Assembly: GCA_002401885.1 (NCBI GenBank)
Contig: NVUL01000021.1
Location: 1 to 34,797, forward strand
DNA from: SAR86 cluster bacterium
Lineage (GTDB): Bacteria > Pseudomonadota > Gammaproteobacteria > Pseudomonadales > Pseudohongiellaceae
DNA length: 34,797 nucleotides
Direction: 5' to 3'
The position numbers were made by a program, and so were the translations under genes. Every line of letters starts with the position of its first letter. Positions within the stretch are counted from its first letter, which is position 1. Positions 15,068 to 23,184 of this stretch are shown here, piece by piece. Under the pieces are notes generated by a model. It was given only the letters and a program-made list of their open reading frames with translations. It made no database searches and was not told where the DNA came from.

Positions 15068-16297
15068 TTGCAGTCCCTACAAGAATTTAGAGAAGACACC
15101 CGAAGCTGGCTGGAGCAGAACTGCCCTGAGTCCATGCGAACGGCAATGGTACAAGAGGAAATCGTTTGGGGCGGACGCAATGCTGAGTTCGCTAATCCCG
15201 ATAGTGAGATTTGGTTGCAACGCCTGGCAGAGAAGGGTTGGACCTGTCCCACTTGGCCCTCTGAATACGGTGGCGGCGGCCTAGACAAAGACCAGGCGAT
15301 CGTATTGGGCGAGGAATTAGCTCGCATCAATGCCCGACCAGCGTTGACAAGTTTCGGTATCAGCATGCTGGGTCCGGTGCTGCTCGAATACGGCAATCAT
15401 CAGCAGAAACTGGAACAGTTACCGAAGATCGTGCGCGGTGAAATTCGCTGGTGTCAGGGCTATTCCGAGCCGGGCTCAGGGTCGGACCTCGCAAGTCTTT
15501 CTACCAAGGCAGAACTGCAGGGAGACTACTATCTCATCAATGGCTCCAAGGTGTGGACCTCCTATGCCGACAAGGCCGATTGGATATTCTGTCTCGTGCG
15601 CACCGATTTCGACGTCCCGAAGCATTCCGGCATTAGTTTTATTTTGTTCGATATGGCTAGTGAAGGGATATCAACCAAGCCGATTCAGTTGATCAGTGGT
15701 TCGTCTCCGTTCTGCGAAACATTCTTTGACGATGTGAAAGTGCCGGCGAGTAATCTAGTCGGTCGTCTCAACGAAGGCTGGACCATAGCCAAGCGCCTAT
15801 TGCAGCACGAGCGCACGATGATTTCTGGTTTTGGTTTAAGCGCCGGTCAATCCGATAACGGTGGAACCACATCGACAATATCCAGCCTAGAGCGTACGGC
15901 TATGCACTACCGGGGAGATAGCGACAAACTATCCGATCCGGTGCTGCGTGATCAGATTGCTCGATTCAAGATAGATGCCGACGCATTCGCTCATACATCA
16001 AGGCGCTCGGTAGAAGAGTCCAAGCAGGGGCAGGGCCCAAATGCGACGTCTTCCATGTTGAAGAACTATGGCTGCGAATTGAACAAACGCCGTTACGAAT
16101 TAATGTTGCAGGCAATTGGAAGTCAAGGTCTAGGTTGGGAAGGGGAAGGCTTTAGTGATGAAGAGTTGCAATTGACTCGCGAATGGCTGCGCTCCAAGGC
16201 GAACTCCATCGAAGGCGGCACATCCGAAGTGCAGTTAAATGTAATTGCCAAGCGAGTGTTGGGCTTGCCCGATATCCTAAGTCTGGCACAGAAATAG
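15068..16297 (+). CDS. Acyl-CoA dehydrogenase, catalytic (alpha-type) subunit of a pair
   Basis: 409-residue ACAD. The TTG start is chosen because a perfect AGGAGG (15056-15061) lies 6 bases upstream. Motifs: WPSEYGGGG (63-71), GYSEPGSGSDLASL, INGSKVWTSYAD, and C-terminal SIEGGTSEVQLNVIAKRVLG, which keeps the catalytic Glu (Glu382). These match FadE-type subunits of heterotetrameric ACADs rather than classic homotetramers. The region RKQFG typical of canonical ACADs is not found, another trait of this group. The next gene, 41 bases on, is an ACAD lacking the catalytic Glu, so the two probably form one alpha2beta2 enzyme. In actinobacteria such enzymes act on bulky steroid or side-chain CoA esters; the substrate here is unknown, possibly branched or cyclic. 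Confidence 0.93.
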   Translation: MQSLQEFREDTRSWLEQNCPESMRTAMVQEEIVWGGRNAEFANPDSEIWLQRLAEKGWTCPTWPSEYGGGGLDKDQAIVLGEELARINARPALTSFGISMLGPVLLEYGNHQQKLEQLPKIVRGEIRWCQGYSEPGSGSDLASLSTKAELQGDYYLINGSKVWTSYADKADWIFCLVRTDFDVPKHSGISFILFDMASEGISTKPIQLISGSSPFCETFFDDVKVPASNLVGRLNEGWTIAKRLLQHERTMISGFGLSAGQSDNGGTTSTISSLERTAMHYRGDSDKLSDPVLRDQIARFKIDADAFAHTSRRSVEESKQGQGPNATSSMLKNYGCELNKRRYELMLQAIGSQGLGWEGEGFSDEELQLTREWLRSKANSIEGGTSEVQLNVIAKRVLGLPDILSLAQK

Positions 16298-16338
16298 ACG
16301 CTTCGATATCGGGAAAAATTGTAAGGAAGAATTAGATA

Positions 16339-17487
16339 ATGGCTTTAGTGTTAAGTGAAGACCAGCAGTTATTGAAAGACTCGGCAAAGAATTTCTGCGA
16401 GCAGAATGCGCCAGTTTCAGTGTTACGAAGACTGCGTGACAACAAAGATGAGCAGGGCTACGATCAGGCGATATGGTCGCAGATGATCGAGCTCGGCTGG
16501 GCAGGAATGGCAATACCAGAAGCTTACGGCGGATTCGATTTTGGCTACGGCGGGCTCGGTGTTGTATTGGAAGAAACGGGGAGGAACTTAGTTAGTTCAC
16601 CGATAATATCTACCGTGCTACTGGGTGCTACTGCCATCAATGAGCTTGGCAATGAAGCGCAGAAGCAAGAATTGCTCCCGAAGATTGTCGCCGGCGAACT
16701 GCTCACAGCATTGGCGCTGGATGAACACACGAGTCACAATCCAAGCAAGATAGCGACTACTGCAACGAAGGTTGACGGTGGTTTCAGCCTGAATGGTAGC
16801 AAGACATTTGTTCTCGATGGGCATATTGCAAACGTGTTAATAGTGGTTGCACGAACATCAAAAGAGACTGGTAGTGAGCAAGGGATATCGTTGTTTCTCG
16901 TGGATGCTAAAGCCGAAGGACTTAGCATTACTCGCACTATCATGGTGGATAGTCGTAATTCTTCTAATATTCAATTCAACAATGTAGTCGTTGCTACGGA
17001 TACACTTCTCGGAGAACTGGATCAGGGTTTTAGTGGGCTGGATTCGGTGCTGGATATCGCGCGCATTGGACTAGCTGCCGAGATGCTGGGTAGCATGCAG
17101 GCGGTCTTCGAAAGCATCTTAGAGTTTCTAAAACAGCGCGAACAATTTGGTGTGCTGATAGGCTCCTTTCAAGGGCTTCAGCATCGCGCGGCAGAGATGT
17201 ACAGCGAGATAGAACTCTGCAAATCAGCTGTTCGTGCAGCCTTAGCTGGTCTGGATGATCCTGATCAGACTCAGGCTGAGATTGCAGAACTCGCTAGCAT
17301 GGCCAAGGCGAAACTCTCGGAGGTTTTCTTCCTCGTGAGTAATGAAGGCATACAGATGCATGGTGGCTTAGGCATGACCGACGAATTCGATGTAGGGTTT
17401 TTTATCAAGCGTGCGCGAGTTGCTCAGCAATTCTTGGGCGATGCTTCTTTTCACCGAGATCGATACGCGACCTTAAACGGTTTTTGA
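16339..17487 (+). CDS. Acyl-CoA dehydrogenase, non-catalytic (beta-type) subunit of a pair
   Basis: 382-residue ACAD-fold protein. The middle and C-terminal domains are recognisable (LNGSKTFVLDG, REQFGVLIGSFQGLQHRAAE, IQMHGGLGMTDEFD), but the C-terminal active-site segment reads QQFLGDASF where catalytic members have Tyr-Glu-Gly-Thr, so Glu is replaced by Gly367. It therefore cannot work alone by the usual mechanism and is expected to share FAD with the preceding catalytic subunit. It is clearly paralogous to the truncated gene at 1-921, which has the same replacement, suggesting an older duplication of the beta subunit. AAGGAAG lies about 9 bases before the ATG. It closes the beta-oxidation operon, or the next gene continues it after 48 bases. 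Confidence 0.93.
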   Translation: MALVLSEDQQLLKDSAKNFCEQNAPVSVLRRLRDNKDEQGYDQAIWSQMIELGWAGMAIPEAYGGFDFGYGGLGVVLEETGRNLVSSPIISTVLLGATAINELGNEAQKQELLPKIVAGELLTALALDEHTSHNPSKIATTATKVDGGFSLNGSKTFVLDGHIANVLIVVARTSKETGSEQGISLFLVDAKAEGLSITRTIMVDSRNSSNIQFNNVVVATDTLLGELDQGFSGLDSVLDIARIGLAAEMLGSMQAVFESILEFLKQREQFGVLIGSFQGLQHRAAEMYSEIELCKSAVRAALAGLDDPDQTQAEIAELASMAKAKLSEVFFLVSNEGIQMHGGLGMTDEFDVGFFIKRARVAQQFLGDASFHRDRYATLNGF

Positions 17488-17535
17488 GGCCATTCGAAAA
17501 TTCAATAGAGCTTGTTCTTTGGCAGGAGTCTGAAG

Positions 17536-18225
17536 ATGACCGCGAAGCTTCGCAACTTTTACGAAACGGGTAATCAGGTCAACAATGAGCCTTTGGTTTG
17601 TGTCTTCGAAGATTTCTTAAGCGCTAGCGAAGTTGAACATGTGCTTGCGGCCGCAGAGCCGAAACTCAAACAGGCATTGGTCAGTGCAGCAAAATCCGGC
17701 GTGACGAGTGCGGGACGCTCGGGCAGCAATTGCTGGATCCCTCACAACCATGATGCGGTGATCGGAAAGCTGTCTCTGCGTATAGCCGAGATCGTTGGCA
17801 ACGGCTTGGAATACGCCGAATCCTTGCAGGTAATACACTACGCCCAGAACGAACAGTACGCTCCGCATTACGATGCCTGGGATAAGGCCTCTGAGCGAGG
17901 CCAGCGTTGCATGGCAAAGGGCGGTCAGCGCATGGTCACCTGTCTATTCTATCTAAATGATGTAGAAGAAGGTGGAGGGACATCCTTTCCAAATCTGGAC
18001 ATGGAAATTAGAGCTAGGAAGGGGCGGATGGTGCTGTTTCATAATTGCCACGAAGGTAGCACGGTCCGCCATCCCGACAGTCTGCATAGTGGTATGCCCG
18101 TTTTGAAAGGCGAGAAATGGGCCTGTAATTTTTGGTTTCGGGAATTGGAATATCAAACCCTAGGAACTGTTCCCACAAGGGGCGAGGATACAACTCCTCC
18201 GCCCAAATACAATCGCGTTATCTAA
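17536..18225 (+). CDS. Prolyl-4-hydroxylase-like 2OG-Fe(II) dioxygenase
   Basis: 229-residue protein with a complete double-stranded beta-helix dioxygenase core. The iron ligands are His111 and Asp113 (APHYDAWD) and His184 (SLHSGMPV), with the 2-oxoglutarate-binding Lys194 in KGEKWACNFWF. GGGTSFPNL (146-154) and KGRMVLFHN (162-170) are typical of the P4H group. The ATG at 17536 is chosen because AGGAG (17524-17528) is 7 bases upstream; an in-frame TTG at 17512 has no ribosome site. No signal peptide, so it acts in the cytoplasm, perhaps on a protein proline (as bacterial P4Hs on EF-Tu) or a small molecule. It lies 11 bases before the metallopeptidase gene, with which it is probably co-transcribed. 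Confidence 0.9.
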   Translation: MTAKLRNFYETGNQVNNEPLVCVFEDFLSASEVEHVLAAAEPKLKQALVSAAKSGVTSAGRSGSNCWIPHNHDAVIGKLSLRIAEIVGNGLEYAESLQVIHYAQNEQYAPHYDAWDKASERGQRCMAKGGQRMVTCLFYLNDVEEGGGTSFPNLDMEIRARKGRMVLFHNCHEGSTVRHPDSLHSGMPVLKGEKWACNFWFRELEYQTLGTVPTRGEDTTPPPKYNRVI

Positions 18226-18236
18226 TGAGATAAATC

Positions 18237-18923
18237 ATGCCTCTGCTGATTGTTGGTGTTGTACTGGCGATTCTGGTCACTGTACCGAGTTTTTGGGTGC
18301 GCCATATCATGTCCAAGCACAGCAAGGAGATAGCTGACTTGCCAGGCACGGGTGGCGAGCTGGCCAAGCATCTAATTGAACGATTTGAGCTAACCGGTAT
18401 CACTGTCGAAGAGACTGCGCCGCATACCGATCATTTTGACCCTTCAACACCGGCTGTTCGGCTGAGCCCAGACAACTTCAACGGGAGATCACTCACCGCG
18501 GTAGCGGTGGCTGCGCATGAAGTTGGTCATGCCATGCAGTTTCATCGCCGCGAGAAAATATTCGAACTACGTAAGCGCTATCTTCCTCTGGCTACCAGGC
18601 TCAATCAGGTTGGCGTTGCTATCATGCTGATGATTCCATTTATAGCGCTACTTCTTCGCACGCCGCTGGCGATAGGTGGGGTTGTAGCTATAAGCTTGTT
18701 GCTGCAGCTCGCAGGTGCCTTTGCCTACTTGATTATTCTGCCCGAAGAATGGGACGCGAGTTTTAACAAGGCATTGCCCGTTTTAATTCAAGGCGAATAC
18801 ATAGACCCGGCACACATGCCCGCCGTGCGACAGGTGCTGAAGGCGGCGGCACTAACGTACTTTGCGGCCGCGTTGGCGAATGTTCTTCATGTCGGTCGGT
18901 GGTTTATGTTATTAAGACGCTAG
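18237..18923 (+). CDS. YugP-family neutral zinc metallopeptidase, membrane-bound
   Basis: 228-residue membrane protein of the Zn-peptidase (YugP-like) family. An N-terminal helix (about 3-21), then DHFDP (65-69), the zinc site HEVGH (94-98), two or three hydrophobic segments (about 118-165 and near the C-terminus), and EEWDASFNKALP, which probably supplies the third ligand. All recognisable catalytic residues are present. The ATG is preceded by only a weak GAG. Biological substrate is not known for most members. It follows the dioxygenase by 11 bases and precedes the DUF2237 gene by 13, so the three look like one transcription unit. Confidence 0.87.
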   Translation: MPLLIVGVVLAILVTVPSFWVRHIMSKHSKEIADLPGTGGELAKHLIERFELTGITVEETAPHTDHFDPSTPAVRLSPDNFNGRSLTAVAVAAHEVGHAMQFHRREKIFELRKRYLPLATRLNQVGVAIMLMIPFIALLLRTPLAIGGVVAISLLLQLAGAFAYLIILPEEWDASFNKALPVLIQGEYIDPAHMPAVRQVLKAAALTYFAAALANVLHVGRWFMLLRR

Positions 18924-18936
18924 AGGAGGGTAATTA

Positions 18937-19308
18937 ATGGATGACTCGCTCAATGTATTCGATGAAGAATTAGTTCCCTGTGGCATTGATCCGGTCACGG
19001 GGTTTTATCGCGACGGCTGCTGTAACACGAGCGATGAAGATTTAGGTTCACACACTGTGTGCATCCATGTAGACGAGCGGTTCTTGCAGTATTCACGATT
19101 TCGCGGGAACGATCTTTCCACGCCTATGCCAGATTTTGGATTTCCAGGGCTCAGTCCCGGAGACAGCTGGTGTCTATGTGCTGCGCGGTGGTTGGAGGCC
19201 TATGAGCAGAATATGGCCCCTAAGGTTTACCTGACTCGCACGCACAAGCGGGCCCTCGAAATAGTTAGCCTCGATAAACTGAAAGAACTCGCTGTAGATC
19301 TAAACTAG
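18937..19308 (+). CDS. DUF2237 family protein
   Basis: 123-residue small cytoplasmic protein matching DUF2237, a conserved family of unknown function, with hallmark segments PCGIDPVTGFYRDGCCNT (14-31), GSHTVC (37-42), RGNDLSTP and DSWCLCAARW. Six cysteines (15, 28, 29, 42, 79, 81) are arranged as in the family and could bind a metal or form redox pairs; this is inference. A very strong GAGGAGGG ribosome site lies just before the ATG. It is the last gene of the dioxygenase-peptidase-DUF2237 group. Confidence 0.9.
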   Translation: MDDSLNVFDEELVPCGIDPVTGFYRDGCCNTSDEDLGSHTVCIHVDERFLQYSRFRGNDLSTPMPDFGFPGLSPGDSWCLCAARWLEAYEQNMAPKVYLTRTHKRALEIVSLDKLKELAVDLN

Positions 19309-19385
19309 TGATCACAAGCTTGCATCGCCGCCTCGCTGTTACTACAACCGGGCTAATTTTTTCCGCCTGCGACGAGTTCACTTAA
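19308..19385 (+). CDS. Possible 25-residue lipoprotein-like small ORF
   Basis: A GTG overlapping the DUF2237 stop (TAGTG) opens a 25-codon frame whose product has basic residues (RR at 7-8), a hydrophobic stretch and GLIFSAC, which resembles a lipobox ahead of Cys21, then only DEFT. No Shine-Dalgarno is present; translation would depend on re-initiation. It may be chance. The rest of the 19309-19521 gap holds nothing I recognise. Confidence 0.18.
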   Translation: MITSLHRRLAVTTTGLIFSACDEFT

Positions 19386-19521
19386 GGAGACTGGTCTACT
19401 CAGCGGTTGATGCGAGTCGGTGGAGCAGGATTCCCGTAGCGATCACAGTAGATATGTGGCTATATCGCGCCTGTAACAATTATTTATAGATGCACTATGC
19501 CAACTCTAGAGGTAACCACTA

Positions 19522-19980
19522 ATGATTGAGCTTCCGCAAAATTCAACGCTCTATGCCCTGATAATGTTGTGCGCGGGTATTGGCATACCTGTTATGGCTG
19601 CGCTGAACGCAGGTCTCGGGACGAAACTACAGAGCCCGGCACTCGCGGCGAGCATTCTATTCGTCGTCGCCATGGCTGCTTCCGTGTTATTTCTGCTTTT
19701 GGTTGAGGGCATTCCCACTTCGTTTTCAGCGCCTTCTATGCCGTTCTACTATTATCTGGGTGGACTATTCATCGTCTTCTATGTGCTCGGTGTGACTTGG
19801 ATCGCTCCACGTTTTGGTATCGGTAACGCTATTTCCTTTGTGCTACTTGGTCAGATGCTATCCATGGCGACCATAGATCAGTTCGGTCTGATGGGTGCGC
19901 CTCAGACCTCCCTGACCCTGCCGCGACTTATGGGGCTAATATTTATGCTGATTGGCGTTTTTCTGGTGGTGAGGAAGTAG
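19522..19980 (+). CDS. DUF606/YdcZ-type membrane protein (DMT superfamily)
   Basis: 152-residue integral membrane protein with about five hydrophobic segments (10-30, 40-62, 75-95, 100-120, 132-150). Characteristic family segments are GIGIPVMAALNAGLG (19-33) and the conserved stretch VLLGQMLSMATIDQFGLMG (106-124). Such half-size transporters work as dimers; cargo is unknown. AGAGGT lies about 7 bases before the ATG. It stands alone, with a 213-base gap before it and a hairpin after it. Confidence 0.88.
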   Translation: MIELPQNSTLYALIMLCAGIGIPVMAALNAGLGTKLQSPALAASILFVVAMAASVLFLLLVEGIPTSFSAPSMPFYYYLGGLFIVFYVLGVTWIAPRFGIGNAISFVLLGQMLSMATIDQFGLMGAPQTSLTLPRLMGLIFMLIGVFLVVRK

Positions 19981-19984
19981 TATG

Positions 19985-20006
19985 CTGGACTGATTAACTA
20001 GTCCAG
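19985..20006 (+). terminator. Hairpin after the DUF606 gene
   Basis: Perfect 7-bp inverted repeat CTGGACT (19985-19991) / AGTCCAG (20000-20006) with an 8-base loop, starting 4 bases after the stop. It is followed by ACCTGAAAAAA rather than T, so it is a weak terminator at best. Confidence 0.45.
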
Positions 20007-20039
20007 ACCTGAAAAAATCGCTAGCCTGAAGGAAAAGTC

Positions 20040-20606
20040 GTGCGTAAAACAACAATAACACTACTCGCCTCGCTGCTGTTTTCGATCGCCAGCGTTGCTC
20101 TAGGCCTGAGTCAGGCGCTAGCCGCTGAAGAGCGCGCAGAAGCCTATCTATTATTGAACGTAGAGTCCGACGGTGTGTTATCGGCAAGAGATTTAGTGTT
20201 TACAAACAGGGATACAGGTGAGGAGGTTTGGATACGCAACCTCTTGAACCTAGGTCGCGCTGGGTCGCGGAAATATCTCTTGGAGCCGTTGTCGGCCGGT
20301 GAGTACTACCTCAGTAGAATCTATCCCGCGGTTAACATCAAAGATAACGCGCCGAGTATCGAAGTAGGTGAGGAAGATGGGGTTATTACGATTCTTGCAG
20401 GCACCATCAACTACATTGGCGATTTTATTTTCAAGAGCAGGGAGAGAGGGAGAGGCGTGGCAAGTAGCTTTGACTATGAGCCTAACTCGAAAACTCTAAT
20501 AGCTGCCCTCACGGCTGAGCGCGAGCTCTTCGAAAGTTTGGACGTCGCTATATCGATTGCAGGCAACGCTCCGGTGTCGGTGGATAAGAAACTGCTTGGC
20601 TTATAG
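20040..20606 (+). CDS. Exported protein of unknown function
   Basis: 188 residues. The N-terminus is a clear Sec signal (RKTT, hydrophobic about 6-27, cut after ALA near residue 28). The mature part looks all-beta: YLLLNVESDGVLS, LLEPLSAGEYYLSRIYP (82-98) and ITILAGTINYIGDF (116-129), a pattern seen in carboxypeptidase-regulatory or DUF2846-like beta-sandwiches; I do not assign a family. The GTG start is supported by AAGGA 6-7 bases upstream. Gene order with an exported SGNH hydrolase and a membrane protein suggests a small envelope-related group. Confidence 0.75.
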   Translation: MRKTTITLLASLLFSIASVALGLSQALAAEERAEAYLLLNVESDGVLSARDLVFTNRDTGEEVWIRNLLNLGRAGSRKYLLEPLSAGEYYLSRIYPAVNIKDNAPSIEVGEEDGVITILAGTINYIGDFIFKSRERGRGVASSFDYEPNSKTLIAALTAERELFESLDVAISIAGNAPVSVDKKLLGL

Positions 20607-20648
20607 TGCTTCAAAAAAGAATCATGACAACTAGAAGAAGGTGAAACC

Positions 20649-21353
20649 ATGAGAAAAAATACACTAGTGCGTAGTGCACAACTATTTCTACTACTAGGCC
20701 TGGCTACGATCGCGTCAATTGCCACTGCGCAAAACTTAGATCCAACTCGATTCGAGGACACAATACTTGGCTTTGAAACCGAAGATGCAAAGTCTGCGCC
20801 GAATGAAGGTGCGATTCTGCTCACGGGCAGCTCTAGTATCGCTCGTTGGAACGATCAGGCAGAGGCGGCATTGGCACCTCTGTCCGTGATACCGCGTGGC
20901 TTCGGTGGTAGCGTTATGGGCGATGTACTGCACTACTTGGACCGCGTTGCACTGACCTACAAGCCGCGCGCCATTCTTATCTACGAGGGTGACAACGATA
21001 CTTGGTACAAGCTATCGGAAGAAAAGATCGTCGGCCAGTTCGAGGAAATTGTAGCGCAGGTACACGAATTGCTGCCGGAAACGCGAGTCTATGTGCTCTC
21101 AGTCAAGCCCAGTGTGGCTCGAGAAAGTGTGTGGCCGGCCGCGCAGCAGGTGAGCGCTAGCCTGCACGCTATCGCAGAATCAGACCCCCTCGTTCACTTC
21201 ATCGATGTTGCCTCGCCGTTTCTAAAAGCGGACGGAACGGTGATGACCGATATTTTCGTAGAGGATGGTTTACATCTGAACGACAAAGGGAATGCGATAT
21301 GGGGCAGAGCAATCAAGGCCGGCTTGATGGAGATTGAGGGTCAGTTTGAATAG
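20649..21353 (+). CDS. Exported SGNH/GDSL-family hydrolase
   Basis: 234 residues with a signal peptide (hydrophobic about 10-26, cut after ATA at 27). All four SGNH blocks are visible: nucleophile Ser62 in LLTGSSSI (58-64), Gly87 in RGFGGSVMGD, Asn116 in YEGDNDTW, and Asp206/His209 in EDGLHLNDKG. It therefore belongs to the lipase/acylhydrolase group of SGNH enzymes, likely a periplasmic esterase or deacetylase. AAGGTG lies about 6 bases before the ATG, 42 bases after the unknown exported protein. Substrate unknown. Confidence 0.9.
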   Translation: MRKNTLVRSAQLFLLLGLATIASIATAQNLDPTRFEDTILGFETEDAKSAPNEGAILLTGSSSIARWNDQAEAALAPLSVIPRGFGGSVMGDVLHYLDRVALTYKPRAILIYEGDNDTWYKLSEEKIVGQFEEIVAQVHELLPETRVYVLSVKPSVARESVWPAAQQVSASLHAIAESDPLVHFIDVASPFLKADGTVMTDIFVEDGLHLNDKGNAIWGRAIKAGLMEIEGQFE

Positions 21354-21393
21354 GCAGTTACAGACTGCATGATAAGCAGAGCTTAGGTTAAAC

Positions 21394-21936
21394 ATGGGTT
21401 TTCTTACAATCTTGGAAGCGACCATCAAGCTGGGAATTCCCATGGTGGTGCTGAGTTGGATAATATTTACTTGGCTGTATGGCGGCGGGGACTTAGATCG
21501 AAAGGCGGATAGAAAATCTATCAAATCCCAGGTCAAGGAGATGAAGAAGTCCTTCAAGAAAAAGAAGGATGGTGGCGCTGCGAACTACATGGTGGAAAAA
21601 TGGATGTGGTTCGGCAGTGGTTTTTACGGTCTAGCAGGTCTTTGGACCTTTGTGGTTGTAGAGATTGCCGATGTACTTCGCTTAATTTTCAATCCTTCCC
21701 TGATCCTAGATTCTTTTGATGATGGGCTTGTGTCTGCGGTGATTAGTCTGGTTGTGAATCAATTCTCCAATCTTATTACTGCCTTCGTATGGTTTGGCTA
21801 CTGGCCAGACGATGGCTTCATCATCTGGATCTTGGTAGCGTACGCGGGCTATTGGATCGGAGTGGAGATGGCGCGAAGAGGCGAAGACCTGCCGATCCAA
21901 GAATTACTACGCAAGCTTAGGTCATTGCTCCCCTAG
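21394..21936 (+). CDS. Membrane protein of unknown function
   Basis: 180 residues. A first hydrophobic helix (about 7-30) is followed by a strongly basic, charged stretch (DRKADRKSIKSQ to KKKKDGG, 35-60), then two or three hydrophobic segments (about 75-97, 112-135, 142-160) and an amphipathic C-terminus. I do not recognise the family. The weak AGGTT ribosome site precedes the ATG. Its stop overlaps the stop of the convergent enolase-superfamily gene by 4 bases, so there is no room for a terminator between them. Confidence 0.7.
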   Translation: MGFLTILEATIKLGIPMVVLSWIIFTWLYGGGDLDRKADRKSIKSQVKEMKKSFKKKKDGGAANYMVEKWMWFGSGFYGLAGLWTFVVVEIADVLRLIFNPSLILDSFDDGLVSAVISLVVNQFSNLITAFVWFGYWPDDGFIIWILVAYAGYWIGVEMARRGEDLPIQELLRKLRSLLP

Positions 21937-23153
21937 TCGGCGATAATTAGGTCTCGATCTATCTCAACACCCAAGCCAGGGCCGCTAGGCATCGCCATGA
22001 ACCCCTCTCTATCTACACTCGGTGCATTCTCCATGACGGCGAAGCCATTCGTATAAGGAGAGATGGGCGGGTCATTCATAATCTCTATCCAAGGGCAGTG
22101 CGGCCATGTGCCGATCATATGCAGTTGGGCCACCGTGCCGAGCTGACCGCCGCCATGATGCGGAATAACCAACTTGTGGTTCGCCAGCGCGAGAGCAGCA
22201 ACAGCGCGTAGGCCTTGCACGCCCTCAGTCACTAAAATTTCAGGTTGCAGGATATCGTAGACGCCGCGTTCGAGAATCCACTGAAATTCCTGCACGCCTT
22301 GATTGTTCTCGCCACCCGCTAGTGGAATATCCACCATTCGATTCAATTCGCTTAGCCCATCGAAGTCATAACGTCGCAGTGGCTCTTCCAGCCAGTACAC
22401 GTCCAAGTCTTTTAAGGCTCTAGCGGTGTCGAGTGCACGAGTAAAATCCCACTGTACTCCTGGTTGCCAGATGCCACTGGACTGCGCCTGATTGGCATCG
22501 GTCATTATCGTAAAGTCATCACCGACCGCATCTCTTACTAGCTCGATCGTTCGAATGTCTTCTTTAATGTCCAGATGATGCAGGCGAATCTTCACTCCCT
22601 TCCAGCCCTCTGCCTTAAGCTTGGCAGCGGTTTCAGCGCGTTCTTCCGGCGTAGATAGTTGGATCATGCTGGCGTAGGCAGGCACCTTGTCTTTCTGTGC
22701 ACCCCATAATTTATAAAGTGGCTGACCTGTCACCTTTCCGACGATATCCCAGAGTGCGATCTCGATGCAGCCAACATCGCGCCAGTTATTCGCCGCGCCA
22801 TTCGTGTAGCGCATCTGGTGGCCGAGTGTCTCGTTGTCGAAGGGATCCTGCCCAACCAATATCTGCTTCATGCGATTGATGCCGGCAGGGTTCATTCCTG
22901 GAGCGATGCCGGTGATGCCCTGATCGGTTAATATTTCGGTGAAGCTGCCGCCACCGATTCTGCGCATATAGGGGCGTCCCGGTGCCCACGCCGATTCCAT
23001 GATCCCAGTTTCTCCGAGAGTGCGTAGCCTATGTACGCGAATATCGGTTATGCGCGGGCGTTCACTCTGGGCCAAGGCAACGCCGGGCATGGATAAAGAT
23101 GCCAGTGCGGCCGCGCTGGAAGATAGTCCGGACAGGAATTGTCGACGCTTCAT
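21933..23153 (-). CDS. Tat-exported enolase-superfamily enzyme (mandelate racemase/muconate lactonizing type)
   Basis: 406 residues. The N-terminus has a twin-arginine signal (RRQFLSG at 3-9, hydrophobic to about 28, cut after ALA). The mature protein is a complete mandelate-racemase-type enolase: lid domain (about 30-150), then the barrel with KIR (188-190) in the place of the K-x-K base pair, metal ligands Asp219 in TDANQ, EEP (256-258) and Glu282 in GGEN, and a late HHGGG (332-336) holding the His base. The Arg at 190 departs from K-x-K. Likely a sugar-acid dehydratase or epimerase/cycloisomerase acting in the periplasm, which is rare for this superfamily. It follows the exported VOC gene by 31 bases. 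The ribosome site GAG is weak. Confidence 0.92.
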   Translation of the reverse strand: MKRRQFLSGLSSSAAALASLSMPGVALAQSERPRITDIRVHRLRTLGETGIMESAWAPGRPYMRRIGGGSFTEILTDQGITGIAPGMNPAGINRMKQILVGQDPFDNETLGHQMRYTNGAANNWRDVGCIEIALWDIVGKVTGQPLYKLWGAQKDKVPAYASMIQLSTPEERAETAAKLKAEGWKGVKIRLHHLDIKEDIRTIELVRDAVGDDFTIMTDANQAQSSGIWQPGVQWDFTRALDTARALKDLDVYWLEEPLRRYDFDGLSELNRMVDIPLAGGENNQGVQEFQWILERGVYDILQPEILVTEGVQGLRAVAALALANHKLVIPHHGGGQLGTVAQLHMIGTWPHCPWIEIMNDPPISPYTNGFAVMENAPSVDREGFMAMPSGPGLGVEIDRDLIIAD

Positions 23154-23184
23154 AGTAAATCTCGATTGATAGGTTTAGTGCTGA

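Noticed and set aside
17512..17535. TTG start for the prolyl-4-hydroxylase-like gene
   Set aside because: No ribosome site; the ATG at 17536 has AGGAG 7 bases upstream.
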